Positions 1 to 11,448 of a stretch of 64,000 bases of DNA are shown here, piece by piece; position 1 is the first letter of the stretch; the number at the start of each line of letters is the position of its first letter. Under the pieces are notes generated by a model. It made no database searches. It saw only the letters and a list, made by a program, of their open reading frames with translations, and was not told the origin of the DNA. The DNA comes from Vandiemenella viatica (Eukaryota; Arthropoda; Insecta; Orthoptera; Morabidae), in assembly GCA_031002005.1 (NCBI GenBank), contig CM061919.1, positions 11,913,687 through 11,977,686 on the forward strand, written 5' to 3'. Position numbers and translations under genes: made by a program.

Positions 1-203
1 GAGTGGCACGTGCTTCGCGTTTGTTTTGGTAATTGCTAACTTCATTCGGTAACTGACGAATAGGAAATCGCACATTGGTAACAAGATCCTACAGGTTTTG
101 TTTGTTGTGTTTTTTCTCATTGTCAATAAATTATAGTTACAGTGAGTGTTTACTGTGTACTTCATAGTTTTTTGCGTGTTTAATGAATATTTTGATATAA
201 ATA

Positions 204-432
204 TTAAGTGAAATTTCGCCACCAATAAAAAGCAGTATCTGGACTTATTTTACAATAGACAAAAATGATCCGGAGAAGTCGGAGTGTAAGATATGTAATA
301 AAAGTTCCTCGCGGAAGGGACGCACTACTACTTCTTTGAAAAATCACCTGAAATCCATACACCCGGAGGAGTTTTGTTTATTCCAGAGTGCGAATAAAGA
401 AGGAATTGAAGAAGAAAAAAATGATGAAGCAG
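204..432 (+). pseudogene. hAT transposase exon 1, BED zinc finger
   Basis: In frame 204-432 the translation reads SSIWTYF, then C-x2-C (codons at 284 and 293) and H-x4-H (344 and 359), the BED finger pattern that binds transposon ends. An acidic, lysine-rich linker (EEEKNDEA) follows. The exon ends at a good donor, GCAG|GTATGT (433), in phase 1, which fits the acceptor at 996. No in-frame ATG precedes the finger: a TAA lies just upstream, so the start codon has been lost or lies in an unseen upstream exon. The finger residues themselves are intact. Confidence 0.7.
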
Positions 433-996
433 GTATGTATCGAAAATATCGGAATATCGGATTTACAATCATGTTTTACAAACTTAGTTACGGTTAGATA
501 AATTGATTTAATTTCATTAATAATTTACTGTTTTCATTTCAAATCATGATCATTATACTTGGTGCTAAAAGGGCCAATATCTATAAACCTTCCTTACATT
601 ATTATATTGTAGTGTGACTAAAATATATTGTTGTTATTGGTCACATGATTTTATGTTACTTTCTATATTAAATTTAAAATAAAAAAATGGTATTATTTAA
701 AATATTCACTTCTTAAGCTTTTTAGCACTAACAAGGATCCAAAGTTAGCTCCAAATTATGTTTAAAATTGAATACTTAAGTCTTGTTTCAATTCTAACTT
801 TATTGTTAGCAAATTATAGCCCTTTTAACACTTAATTATTTGAAAGCGCACACCACATTGGCCTTTTTTATTTTAAAAATTTAAATTATAATGCGTATTA
901 TTTACTTTTAGTTTTTTTTACATCGAATTTTGATAAGTATGCTTATTTTTTTATTTAGTAGATGGTTTGTGTATATTATGTTGTATTTTTTTACAG
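433..996 (+). other. Intron of hAT transposase
   Basis: AT-rich 564-bp interval with a GTATGT donor at 433 and a pyrimidine-rich acceptor, TTTTTTTACAG, ending at 996. Splicing joins phase 1 to phase 1 and restores a continuous frame (G-T-I-V-T-P), which supports both borders. Confidence 0.65.
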
Positions 997-2956
997 GTAC
1001 AATTGTGACTCCGTTGCAACAAGCCAAGAAACAGCTTTCGTTAGAGGAAGTACTACAAAAAGAAAAGAAGTGGGATACTAACAATCCTAATTCAAAAAAG
1101 ATTGACAAACTCATTGGCGAAATGATAGCGCTTCAAAATTTACCTTTTAACTTTGTGGAGGGACTTGGATTTCGTCGTCTCATACAAGAGTTAGCACCGA
1201 AATATAATTTTAGAGGACGAATTTTTTTTTACTGATTTCGTGTGCAATGAGCTATACATAAAACTTGCTGGAAAAGTTAAAGAACTAATTGAAGAATATG
1301 ATTACATGTCGTTCACTACTGATATTTGGACAGATCCCAGCTCAGGTATTTCTTTGCTTAGCCTAACTTGCCACGGTGTATCAGAAAACTTTGAACGATC
1401 GTCAATTGTGTTAAAATGCGAGACTTTTGATGACCGTCATACTGGTGATATCATTGCAGAAAAATTTAACACAATGCTTGCTGAATGGAATATTTCAAAT
1501 GAAAAGGTGCATTGCATGATACGAGATGAAGGCTCTAACATGAAAACAGGAATGCGATTAGCATTGCTAAATGATTTAGATTGTACCGTTCATAAGTTGC
1601 AAATATTTAGTCGGCATGGTTTACGATCGCAGGAAAGCATAGAAGACGTCAAACAAAAATGTAAGAAAATTACTACTCATTTTAACCATTCAACCATTGC
1701 TCAAAAGACACTTGAAAAAATTCAGGACAGACTTAATCAACCGCATCTTAAAGTATTCGAGGATTGTGTGACGCGCTGGAACAGCACGTTGTACATGTTT
1801 GAGCGTTTTTTGAAGATAAAAAATGCATTAAGTCTTTATGCCAATGACAATAACATTGAATCAATTTTGCCTGAAGAGTGGAAAATAATAGAATGCTGTC
1901 TTGAAGTATTGAAACCGTTTGAAGAAGCCATTCGTGAAAAGAGCAGTTCTCAGGCACTCATATCATCTGTGATTCCTATAATACAAATGCTTTTGAAAAA
2001 ACTTGACGACTATTAACAAAACCACGAGAAAGTGATGCTATTCGGTTGGCAATCTCTAATCTGAAATCACAATTGTCAGCGAAATTTTCTTCTTTGGAAG
2101 ATAACAACTTATATGCAATTTCCACATATTTAGATCCTCACTATAAGCATAAATTTTTCAAACCAATCACCGAAGAAAAAATAAAAGATGAAATAATAAA
2201 GATGGTAAATGACCATGTCGTCATTGCTTCTCCTATGTCCAGGGCCGGCATTAGGATTCTCGGGCCCCGGGTAAGTGATCTTAGACCCTCTAACCCCCCC
2301 CGTAGATATTTTTACTTCACACTTTTTTTTTGATAAATTCAGAACATTTTAATATAAAAATTTTAAAAATTATTGGTGCAGATTTTAAAATTTGTGTTTG
2401 ATTTCTATTTATTTAGGCACCCAGGCTGGCGGCCCCCCCTTTAGTGGCCCGGGCCCCGGGTACTTTTGCCCCGCTTAATCCCCCCTAACGCCGGCCCTGC
2501 CTATGTCGCCGGCGGAAAAACTAAAAAGAATGAGAATGGGAGATTCTCTCGATCCCGAACCAGGAACGTACAGTATGGATAAGAAGACTTGCTTAAAAAG
2601 CGATCTTGCCATAATGTTAGATTCATCGAGCGAAGATGAAGGTGAAGGAGAACATGACAACAGTAGCCCCGATGCTCTTCTCCGCAAAGAATTAGTTATT
2701 TATCGTAACAAAAATAAGTCTGGATTTAGATGAAAATCTACTTTATTTGTGGAAAGTTAACCGTTGTGAACTTAAAATTCTCTCCAAATTAGCATGCAGA
2801 TATTTATCACCTCCACCAGCCAGTGTTCCCAGCGAACAACTATTTAGTGGAGCTGGGATAATATATAATCCACTAAGAAACAGGTTGGAAGCTGAGAAGG
2901 CTGTAATATTGCTATTTATGAAATTTAATTCACCAATTTTTAAGTTTAATTATTAA
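997..2956 (+). pseudogene. hAT transposase, catalytic and dimerisation region
   Basis: This is the cut-and-paste transposase of the first element. Visible parts in order are an N-terminal helical region (997-1220), TDIWTD with the first catalytic aspartate (about 1318), RDEGSNM (about 1520), CTVHKLQ (about 1584), the DCVTRWNSTLYMFER block (about 1763), the YLDPHYKHKFF segment (about 2128), an acidic serine linker, and the C-terminal hAT dimerisation domain with RYLSPPPASVPSEQLFS (about 2797) and NPLRNRL. Breaks: one extra T in a 9-T run at 1222-1230 shifts the frame, a TAA at 2014-2016 is followed by a frame change, a 260-bp MITE sits at 2240-2499, and another frameshift lies near 2731. It resembles ZBED4/ZBED6-type hAT transposases. 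It is non-functional as read. Confidence 0.8.
2240..2499. mobile_element. hAT MITE, 260 bp, inside transposase gene
   Basis: Terminal inverted repeats CAGGGCCGGCATTAGG and CCTAACGCCGGCCCTG (15 of 16 match) are flanked by a perfect 8-bp duplication CCTATGTC (2232-2239 and 2500-2507). The interior has no open frame and is rich in G/C homopolymers near the ends. An 8-bp duplication and CAGGG ends indicate a non-autonomous hAT. Removing it together with one duplication rejoins the transposase frame. Confidence 0.9.
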
Positions 2957-3251
2957 ACAAAGATTTTTTATTATGAAACTCGAAGCTTAAAATTCTGTTG
3001 TGTCATAAGTAAAACTAAAAACTTGTGTAATTTTGTTCTAAAAATATGATTAAATAAATAAAAAGTTAAAATTAAATTGAATTTCAGTTATTTATGCACT
3101 TAAAATTTAAATAATTATCCTTTTAAAATCCCAAAATCCGCATCCGCATCGAATTCGCATCCGCGGATGTGAACTTCTAATAATCCGCATCCGCATATGC
3201 ATCCGCGGATGTCTAAATTTTTGCATCCGTAACAACCCTGGTATATAGAGT

Positions 3252-3566
3252 AATCTGAGGAAGGTAGTGAAGGAGGCACAGCATACAAAGGTTAAACTAA
3301 TGCAGGTCTGAAGTCGCCATGACCAGCCACTGTTGAACCATGCTGTGAGGCGTGTTAGTGTTGAAATGGAGGTATTTCTTGGGGAAGGCATTAGATGTGT
3401 CTTGGAGGTTGCGCCTGTGAACACTATTGGTCAGTGGGATTTCACTAGACATGGCCTACGCCTAAATAGAAGGGGCAACGTGGTACTTTCTAAGTTGTTA
3501 GCTAAAGCTCTAAGGAAGCTCACTTCCAGAGATGATGGAGTCAGGATTGTGCCTTTTGTAGGTTAG
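3252..3566 (+). pseudogene. LINE ORF1, C-terminal SGNH-esterase-like end
   Basis: The frame reads through SNLRKVVKEAQ, a stop near 3308, then NHAVRRVSVEMEVF and the motif DFTRHGLRLNRRG (about 3440) before a stop at 3566. The D...RHGLxLNxxG block is the C-terminal aspartate/histidine block of the SGNH-hydrolase domain found in ORF1 proteins of CR1/L2-group LINEs. The catalytic Ser block would lie further upstream and is absent, cut off by the hAT end at 3240. ORF1 proteins bind the element RNA; the role of the esterase domain is not established from this sequence. Confidence 0.55.
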
Positions 3567-3739
3567 GGGCCGCTGGTTTGGGGATGGAAATAGATGATCA
3601 AAATGTTACTAATTGTAGATCCACGATGGGAAAAATCACAAATACCAAAGAAATCGAGGAAGCTGTTGAAACAATAACTGATTAGAACAGAACTGAGAAG
3701 GAGGAGGCTAATGCTGAAAATATCACAAAGCCAGTTATA

Positions 3740-5402
3740 AGGGTGTTACTGGTGAACTGTAGAAGAAACTGAACAAAGTAATACAATTTGCTAACTTAAT
3801 AGAAATACACAAACCACAAGTAATTATTAGCGTAAAGTCTTGGTTAAAAGAAAAAGTACTAGACAATGAGGTTTTCCCGATGGTTACAGAGTGTACCACA
3901 GAGATAGAGGAGCATTTGGTATAGGGATTTTCATACTAGTTAGCAAAAACTATTAGTGTTCACTGGTATCCATAGATAATGGCCATGAGTTACTTGGGGT
4001 AGATTTCTGGGGGAATAAAAATAAAAAATCAGGGTGTTGGGTGCTCATGGCAGTGGTAGGGTGACTGATAAAGCTAAGGATAAGTTAAATTCATACTCAG
4101 ATTTCAGAGGTGAGAATAGAATTGTCATTATTTGTGGATGTTTAAATTTACCAGGTGTGAACTGGGTTTGTGATAAGATTAAATACACAGGGGAACAGAG
4201 ATTTGCAATAATCTTAATAAGGGAAGGAGGGTTTACACAAGTCGTAGAGCATAACACTAGGGAACAAAACATGTTGTATATCTTCCTAATAAAGCCGGAT
4301 GATAACCTTGTGGGGTGTCAACTGAATAAATAATCAAGAACCAGTTCTGATAGATATTAGAGGATTCAGTAAACCAATAACCAAAATTTAAGGGGGAAAT
4401 AGGTACAATTATAAGAAGGCACAGATTTAGAACTTGAAGAAATATTTCAGGAAGCGTTTCAGCAAATAGAAGGATGGCACAAGTATTGTAAAGATGGGAA
4501 GAGTTCAAGGAGATAATAAAAAAAGAGTGACGAAATATTTATTCCAAAGCAAAGAATAAAGAGATGTACAGACCCTATGTACTATAATAGAGAGGTAAGA
4601 AGGTAAAAGAGGTTGGTAAGAAGAGAACATATAAGAGTTAAGAGACAGCAGGGGATTATTTGAAACAACTAAACAAGGAATTAATAATAACAAAGAAGGT
4701 TGCTAAAGATGGGTTTGTGAAGAGTATTGTCGGTGCAAGGGGACCATTGACTGATGAATCAAGAAATTTCTATCGCTATGTTAGAAAACTGAGAGGGATT
4801 GGGAGGGGGGGTGCTGAGATAATAATAGATAAGGACGGAGAAGAAGTTTCTAAGGATTTTAAAAAGGCAGAGATTTTAAGTAACTGGTTACGGACAGTGA
4901 ATCAGAAACGGGAGGATCTAGATCGGAGAATGAGCATAGAAACACAATTAGAAATCAACATACCAAAAATTTTGAAACTCATCCTGACGATACAATGAAG
5001 GAAATAAGAAAACTAAAAAAACACAAAATATTATTACAGGTGTCTTAAAGATAGCAGGATGTGACATTGTAACTTATCTTGAAGTATTACATATTTAAAC
5101 TGTGTCTGGATACTTGCTGCTTACTAGAGGACTGTAAAAGTGCGATAGTAGTACATAAAGGAGGAGTGAGAAATAGAGTTGAAACTTATAGGCCAATCGG
5201 TTTGAAAACAGTGGTAGGTAAATTAATGGAAAGATTGATATGCAACCATATCAGAAATATATGTGAGGAGTGTATGTGGTTTTCAAGTCGGCAATATGGC
5301 TTTAGGCAAGGATATTCATGTAAATCTCACTTAGTAGGTTATATGTAAGATATTTCCCATGAAATGGACAAGGGCAGCCAAATTGATAATATTGCACTAG
5401 AC
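3740..5402 (+). pseudogene. LINE ORF2, endonuclease and start of RT (copy 1)
   Basis: The endonuclease/exonuclease/phosphatase domain is recognisable by NCR (about 3757), IQFANLIEIHKPQVII (about 3782), an IICGCLNLPGVNW block where CG-D-N would normally stand (the Asp is now Cys, about 4132), and DIRGFSKP (about 4361). A lysine/arginine-rich linker follows, then HKGGVRNRVETYRPI and LMERLICNHIRNICEE of the RT fingers (about 5155-5260). The copy is riddled with stops and frameshifts. It breaks at 5402 inside the ALDLSKAFD motif that carries the first catalytic RT aspartate. Confidence 0.75.
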
Positions 5403-5634
5403 CAGTGGTTCCCAACGTGGGCCGTACAACCCCCCGGTGGGCGTTAGAGAGCTCGAAGGGGGCGTTTGTGAACAAAGGCAAATTTGGGGGGCGTTGACGC
5501 CCAGCCAGCGCCCCCCTAGCCAACATTGGCAAGGACGTGCCCATCAGATCAATTAATAATAAAAAAAACATTGAACAAATGTTTCAGCAAGTAATTCCAA
5601 ACGTCCTTTAAGCAATATCAGTGGGGATTAAAAG

Positions 5635-5806
5635 TTGGTATTAGTACATTATATCTCTGTTCCTAACACCTGCTTCAATGGTTCATGAATGAGTTGCAGC
5701 AAGCGCTGTGCACCAAAAGCTGGTATTAGTACACAATATTGCTCCTAACACCTGCTTCAATAGTTCGTCAATGAGTCACAGCAAGCGCTGTGCACCACAA
5801 GGATCA
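5635..5806. repeat. Tandem duplication, about 85 bp x2
   Basis: GGTATTAGTACA ... TCCTAACACCTGCTTCAAT ... GCAAGCGCTGTGCACCA occurs twice, starting at 5637 and 5722. The copies differ by a few substitutions and small gaps. It lies inside the hAT element left arm. Confidence 0.8.
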
Positions 5807-5828
5807 CCATTGTTAGTATGTTTGTGTC

Positions 5829-6830
5829 GGATATGTGAAAACTGCGACCAGTGAAATTTGCGGCCAACCTAAAATTTGCGAAATCTGCGGCCAATACCTC
5901 TTCTCTTTGTGTCATGCCGCGCCGTCCTAATCACTCTAAACGCCCCTTTAGACGACCCGACCTGGTCTCACTAAATCCTGGCCTGGAAGTTATTACATGA
6001 ACAAATCATTATACATTACACGCCCGAAACAGCCAAGTTAATTTATATTTTTTTTTTTAATAGACACGCAAATGTTTCACAGGTTAAGTATTCTTACTTA
6101 TACTTTTTTCGCACTCGTTACTGAAAGCTGAATTTTTTGCCGATCTGCAACACTGTTCTGAAAATCCAGTGCGGTACTAACTAGATCGGAGTACTCCATT
6201 ATCGTGTCGTCTGTGGGGAAATTTGATGTGGATGACGATAACCCACAACTGCTGATGGTAGAATATTTTTTCCTACACTAGTTTCTTATCTGCTTAACGT
6301 CTCTCTAACAGCGAGACGGGAAAGGATTGGGGGGGGGGGGGGCAAGGAATGGGAAGTAATTCGGCCATGGCCTTTTGAAGGAAGCATCCCGGAATTTGCC
6401 TGCAGTGATTTGGGAAACCATGGAAAACCCAAATCTGGATGCTCGGACAGGGATTCGAACCACCGTCCTCCCGAATGCGAAGCCTCCTGCACTAGTAATG
6501 TGAGGCAAAGGGAGATTTTGCATGAAATCTAATACGATTCTGTAAGTATCTGCCTCGTTATTACAATTCTTTTCTACGTCTTTTAAGCAAGAATAAAACT
6601 TGTATTTTAATAACAGTTATAAACTATAAAACATCTGTACTGTCAACCTGCTGTTTAGAAACATTGGCTACAAACGCAGCAATCCGCTCAGAGCGCCGGT
6701 GGGGCGGCTTTTAACAATACAACCAGTTTGATCCTATTCTATAATAAACATGCCGCTACGGCATTGTTGAGAATTCTGGCCGCAGATTTCACTGGCCGCA
6801 AATTTCACTGGCCGCAGTTTTCGCGACACC
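5829..6830. mobile_element. MULE-like non-autonomous element, copy A (1002 bp)
   Basis: It begins GGATATGTGAAAACTGCGACC and ends GCAGTTTTCGCGACACC, with subterminal inverted repeats of AAAACTGCGRCCAGTGAAAT and TTTGCGGCC. It is flanked by a perfect 9-bp duplication GTTTGTGTC (5820-5828 and 6831-6839). A second copy at 52928-53909 has its own 9-bp duplication, confirming the borders. Nine-bp duplications point to the Mutator-like superfamily, but no transposase is present and the assignment is inference. A SINE is embedded at the same place in both copies. Confidence 0.85.
6295..6515 (-). mobile_element. tRNA-derived SINE (family 1) inside MULE-like copy A
   Basis: Read on the minus strand there is a tRNA-like head with box B GGTTCGAATCC (complement of 6453-6463), then the conserved body TCCAGATTTGGGTTTTCCA and AATTCCGGGATGC, ending near 6295. 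A 12-14 G run interrupts the tail at 6330. The family recurs at 22858, 25475, 35225, 37185, 39010, 45237, 53385, 54885 and 55345. Confidence 0.8.
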
Positions 6831-7796
6831 GTTTGTGTCCGGCTCGATCAACGATGCTTATACGTTTACACTGGTCAATGGTCGATTGTTCGGTAGTGCC
6901 TTCAGACAGAGTGACTGTGAACCCATGCGGTATCTACAGGTTATGTGGACCTACTTCCTGAAAATTATTTACAGTATTTTGGAATATCTATCTGCCACAG
7001 AGGTTAGTACATATTCATTATTATTATTTGCTTATTATTCTATTTATTTATTGATATTACGTGAGGAATGTGCTGTGAAATTTCAACTAAGTTTTAATCT
7101 TTTATTTCATTTTTTTATCATGTGCTAACTAACTCCATTCGATTCTGTACTGATCACTGCTACTATTCCTATTATTATAATCAACAAAATTTACCATACG
7201 TTTTAAGGAGGGTTAAGAGTCATATCATTTTCGAAATTTCGAGATTTTTACAAAGGGTAAGAGTGCCTATGGTTGATGGTGTACCCATGGTTGACATGAA
7301 GTTGTATGAAATTTAAATTTAAGAAAATACTGTGATCCAGAAAACCAGCAACACTGTCAGGTTAACTGAACGTGTCCACGGTTTCGGTGATAGTCTCTTC
7401 TGTCGATGGTGAACAGTTTCTGTAGTGCATGTGGTTACCATGTTCGGAAGCGCGTAACTTGTTAGCGAAATAGCAGCTTCGGGAAGTACTTTAACTTTCA
7501 GTTAATGTAAGTTTGCTTTACTTTGTACTGAACGTGAATATGGAAATGTTATCACAATGAAATAAATAAGTATATGCATTCGTAGTTTAAATGTGAATAA
7601 TAGTTTCTATTATGGTTGGCCTCTCTGTCAAAGGTAGGTGTTCCTTAAATCAATATGTGTAGTCTGTTTCCGGTACAAATGATGTCATATTTGGGTGCCT
7701 ACAGCTCTTATATTGCATCGTGGGCAGATATTGAAATCTCCTCACTTGCTAAGTACTTCGTGTAAGGCCGGCATATATTGAAACGGGATATTGTTA

Positions 7797-8897
7797 GGCA
7801 GTTTTCACACTGGCAAAACCGGCGCCAGATACAATTTAATCAAATGAGAGCTTTCACACGTATTCTGGTCCAGCAGATCGCCGCCCTTTGATTTAATTGT
7901 TTCTTATTCACACTTGTCCACACTGGTGCCTGTGATGGAGAGAATCTAATCTCTAGTCCCGACAATTTTCTGTAGTTTTAGTAATAATATGTAATTACTC
8001 GCACGATACTATAACATTAAATGAATTAGTTGATATTAAACCTTATTTGTGGCATAAAACAGCCGACTATTTCAAAGTTAGAACAGAATGTGTGCAAAGA
8101 GATTTACCCATTTTGAAAGAAGATTTTGAAGTGAAAGAAAAAAAGAACAACTGAAAGTTGATCAGCTATACATTTATTATTAGCTATAACAATACAGAAC
8201 AGGTTACATAATTTATTTTGTTAATTTGCACATGCAACGCACCTTCGATACTGACGAAGTATCTTTGTGTTGATACCACAAATTATAGCACAACCAGACT
8301 TACAGTTTTAAGTAAAGTGTAAGTTATTTACAGCGTTTGTTAATACTAATGATAAATATGTAATTTACCATTTTTCAGTTTGTTTCTTTTTCTTTTCATT
8401 TTGAAATATTCTTTCAGAAATGTATACATCTCTTTCCACGCCTATATTTTACTTTACTTGTGCTTATTCCCAATCTGTAGGTCTCATGCAAGTCAGTAAA
8501 GTTCGCTCCTTTAACGAGATCCTTAAAAATCAATACAAGAAATTTATAGATTTCAATCGCAGTCGTAGCTATTGTATAATATTTAAAAAATTCAGTTGAT
8601 TTCGTAATTGGTCAAAATTTTTGAATGAAACAAAAATATAGCAGAATATTTGTGTACTTGATTTATTTCACTATTTTTCTAGGCCTCGTTTTAGTATTTG
8701 AGTCAACACAGGATGTATCCAGTACTGTATGTTAATTAAATATTTACTATATTTCGTTCTGCGATATAATAATCTATTAAAGTAACGTTTTTTGAATGGT
8801 CGATGCCTATTTCTTCCGCCAAAGCAAAAAACTTATTGAACTTGGTGCAATAAGGCCGGCGCTGGCTCCGGTTTTGCCGGTGTGTGTGAAAACGCCC
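7797..8897. mobile_element. PIF/Harbinger-like element, 1.1 kb
   Basis: Inverted ends GGCAGTTTTCACAC and GTGTGAAAACGCCC (12 of 14 match), each followed inward by GGCAAAACCGG-type sequence, are flanked by the 3-bp duplication TTA (7794-7796 and 8898-8900). A 3-bp TTA/TAA duplication is characteristic of PIF/Harbinger. No transposase frame is seen inside; the interior is AT-rich. It is nested in the 5403-9719 hAT. Confidence 0.8.
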
Positions 8898-8954
8898 TTA
8901 GGCTATCTGACTTTTTTTTTAAATAAGTTTTATTTTTTAAATTTTTATTTTCTA

Positions 8955-9400
8955 TGGAGGGAATTGGAAGCACTTAATGAAGATTTTAAAAACAGATTTC
9001 AGGATATTATTAACATGACCATTCTAGATTGGGTATTAGAATCTTTCTCAAACCTACAAACAGCAGGTTTATCGCTACAGGAAGAGTTGACAGAACTGTC
9101 AAAAATGAAGAGTTAAAATTGAAATTAAAAAATGGATGTCAAGAATTTTGGCTACAGACGTCAAATTCCAGATTTATATCCGGCTTTGTGGGCTACAACA
9201 AAAAAGTTTTTTTTTATTGCATTCCTGTTGTCATATTTAGCCAAAAGGGGATTTAGTGTAGGAAGAAATTTACTAACAAAGAAAAGAAACAGATTTCCAG
9301 TAGTGGAACGCGGACGATTTAAGACTCCTGCTGACAAATATAGCACCAAATGTAGAAAAATTAGTATCATTCCACCAAGCTCAGACCTCTCACTGATAAT
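8955..9400 (+). pseudogene. hAT transposase C-terminal remnant (ZBED5/FAM200-like)
   Basis: Three overlapping frames give a degraded hAT C-terminus: WRELEALNEDFKNRFQDI (from 8957), LSLQEELTELS (about 9072), CQEFWLQT (about 9139), then FFIAFLLSYLAKRGFSVGRN (about 9205) and KKRNRFPV. The order of L-Q-E-E-L, FW, and a YL-[CA]-[EK]-x-GFS block before K-x-RN matches the dimerisation end of ZBED5/FAM200-type hAT transposases. At least two frameshifts are needed to read through. The catalytic region is missing, so this is the remnant of the gene that once mobilised the surrounding element. Confidence 0.6.
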
Positions 9401-9727
9401 TTTCAATAATTTCAATATATGTTTTTAATCAAATTTTGTACAAGGCAATAATATTCTTAATATTCTTTAATAAAGTAATTTTAAAAATCTGTCCTTATTT
9501 TTCAATATTTAATATAGCCCAATTCACCTAAGAGGGGTGCCATCAAATCACTGTTTGAAGAAGTGGGCAACAATCCTATTAAATTGAAGCGCTATGGATT
9601 ACACAACATTGATTACAACAACAGAAGACGTCGGTGCTGTTTTTTTTTTCAGGGGGGCGGTGAGTAATTTTTTTTTTTTGAAAAGGGGGCGGTAGGTCAA
9701 AAAAGGTTTGGAACCTATGCACTAGAC

Positions 9728-10784
9728 CTTTCAAAGGCCTTTGACACATTGAGCCATAAATTGGTGGTAAATAAGGTAAAAACTATTGGAGTGGATGAGA
9801 AAGTGATCTACTAGCTAGAAGAATTTTTAAAGGGTAGAAACCAAAAACTTAGGGTAGGAAATGCAGTATCTATAGAAGCGGAAGTAAAAATGAAAGTGAC
9901 ACAGGGTAGCCTATTGGGACCAACGCTATTCATTATTCTAATGAATGATTGTTTACTATCTGAAATTAGATTGTTTTGGATGACAATGCTATATAAAAGG
10001 CTCAAAATGATAGAAGACTGTGAACAGCTGCAAGATGATCTGGACAGGATATCTGGCTGTGTTAGTATACACGGGATGAAGATAAACGCAAAGAAGAGTT
10101 AGCTTATCAGATTCACAGATAAAAAACTAAAGATTGATTATGATTATAAGGTGGGAAAAGAATTGCTTGTTGATGATTTGAAATGTAAATATCTTGGCAT
10201 TACATTAGATAACTACTTCAACTGGGCAGCACACATTGGACAGGTAGTAGGAAAAGGTTTCAAAATTCTTCACATGTTGGAGAGAGTACTGAGCGGATAT
10301 ATAAGAGAAGTAAAGGAATTGAGTTACAAACTTTGGTCAGACCATTGCTTGAATATGGTGGTATGGTATGGTATCATCATTTTGGGTATCAAATACGGGA
10401 GTTGGTGCAAAGAAGGGCAACTAGATTTGTCTCTAGAAATTACCGCAAAACACAATGAGTAACCGATATGATAAAAGAGCTGGAATGATATTCATTGGAA
10501 GACAGGAGGAGGATGAAGAGAGTCATGGGAGCATACATGTAGTATATTTATGATGAGGCGCGGTATGATATTGGTGTAAGGATTAGAAGTGATGCATGGA
10601 AGGGAAGAGATGTGCATGGCCACAAGGTGGCAGTCGATTTCAGGCACAAGGGTGTGGGAAGATTTTCTTTCGTGGGAAAAGGGGGGGGGGCAGGAATTGG
10701 AATAAGTTGCGAAGAGAATTAATCAATAATTTAACGAAAATGGTGAAACAATTTAAAGTTGAAATTTGTAGACGGAAAAAGTAG
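9728..10784 (+). pseudogene. LINE ORF2, RT and C-terminus (copy 1, after hAT)
   Basis: RT continues with LSKAFDTLSHKLVV (9728), a thumb-side block VTQGSLLGP (about 9897), and the active-site box, which is frameshifted so that the expected FADD reads FWMT (about 9972). KYLGITLDNYFNWAAHIGQV (10190) and a broken C-terminal block with GCGKIFFRGK (about 10650) follow. The last coding codons end near 10784, and the 3' untranslated block up to 10868 matches the other copies. Several stops occur. Confidence 0.75.
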
Positions 10785-10868
10785 GTGGCTGCATGAAAGG
10801 GAGGAAAATGGGTGTGTTGGGAAATTGCCACCAGATCGTGCAGTAAATAGCAATTAAATTAAATTTAA

Positions 10869-11355
10869 GGAGAAGTAAGTGAATTCTGTTATTCAGGAAG
10901 TAAAATTACAATTGATGGCCAAAACAGGAATGATGTTATGAGCAGAATAGCACTATCTGAAAGACTCGTGATAAATGGTACCACAGTCTACATCTAGATT
11001 TATGAATAAATGAACAACTAATTTTTAATTATGTTGAAGCACGCTCTGTTTCTTTCTTTCTGCCAGTGCCGATAGCTTAAAAATAACAATGAAACGCAAA
11101 GCTTGCACGTTCGGTTTTTATTGACGGCGCTTACCGCTATCGTATGGTGGTTGAATTACGCAGCTGTTTCGTTTTGGCAGGTTTGCGTTGCAACTGAACT
11201 TATCAGCTATCTGTACTCTGTTATCACGTTTTCTTATCCCTGTTGAAAATCTGAATGCTCTTGCATACTTCGTAACTTGGTCCAAGCAGAAACACTTTTC
11301 TTTCGCGACATTATTGACTTGATTATGTATACTACAAAAGGAGAATTATCATATC
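10869..11355. other. Spacer between two LINE copies
   Basis: No coding or repeat signature is recognised. It separates the forward copy 1 from the inverted copy 2; their 3' ends face each other about 500 bp apart. Confidence 0.4.
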
Positions 11356-11448
11356 TAAATTTATTATTATTATTATTTACTTGCAATGGAGCACAGCCTC
11401 CGGTGACAATTTCCCTACACACCCATCTTCCCCCTATGCTGCACCCAC

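Larger units (their letters stand above)
1..3240 (+). mobile_element. hAT DNA transposon, right part (ZBED-type)
   Basis: The element holds a BED zinc-finger exon, an intron, a hAT catalytic region and a hAT dimerisation domain, followed by a right end ending CCGTAACAACCCTG at 3240. The subterminal zone 3130-3230 is packed with repeated GCATCCGC/GCGGATG words, which recur in the element starting at 25102, so both belong to one end-family. The left end is upstream of the window or unrecognised. The sequence directly after 3240 is LINE ORF1, so this element probably inserted into LINE copy 1; the expected 8-bp duplication would be GTATATAG, which cannot be tested here. Confidence 0.75.
5403..9719. 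mobile_element. hAT transposon, 4.3 kb, inserted in LINE RT
   Basis: The ends CAGTGGTTCCCAACG (5403) and CGTTGG-like GGTTTGGAACCTATG (to 9719) are imperfect inverted repeats, flanked by a perfect 8-bp duplication CACTAGAC (5395-5402 and 9720-9727). Excising it with one duplication restores the LINE motif A sequence seen in copy 3. G-rich runs lie just inside both ends. A C-terminal hAT transposase remnant is at 8955-9400. Two other DNA transposons (5829-6830 and 7797-8897) and one SINE sit inside it. Confidence 0.9.
3241..10868 (+). mobile_element. LINE copy 1 (CR1/L2-like), split by hAT
   Basis: A long non-LTR retrotransposon copy runs from the C-terminal end of ORF1 through endonuclease and reverse transcriptase to the 3' end GCAATTAAATTAAATTTAAG. 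It is split at 5403-9719 by a hAT element. Five other copies lie in the window and share the same 3' end (GGAGC-rich block, then an (ATTAA)n-type tail). An ORF1 with an esterase-like end plus a microsatellite rather than poly-A tail fits the CR1/L2 group; the clade assignment is inference. Many stops and frameshifts show it is dead. Confidence 0.75.

Noticed and set aside
5635..5806. CRISPR-like repeat
   Set aside because: Only two direct copies with no spacer structure, in a eukaryotic transposon.
6445..6470. Possible tRNA gene from the GGTTCGAATCC box
   Set aside because: The box B belongs to a SINE with a conserved non-tRNA body found at many sites; no cloverleaf can be closed.
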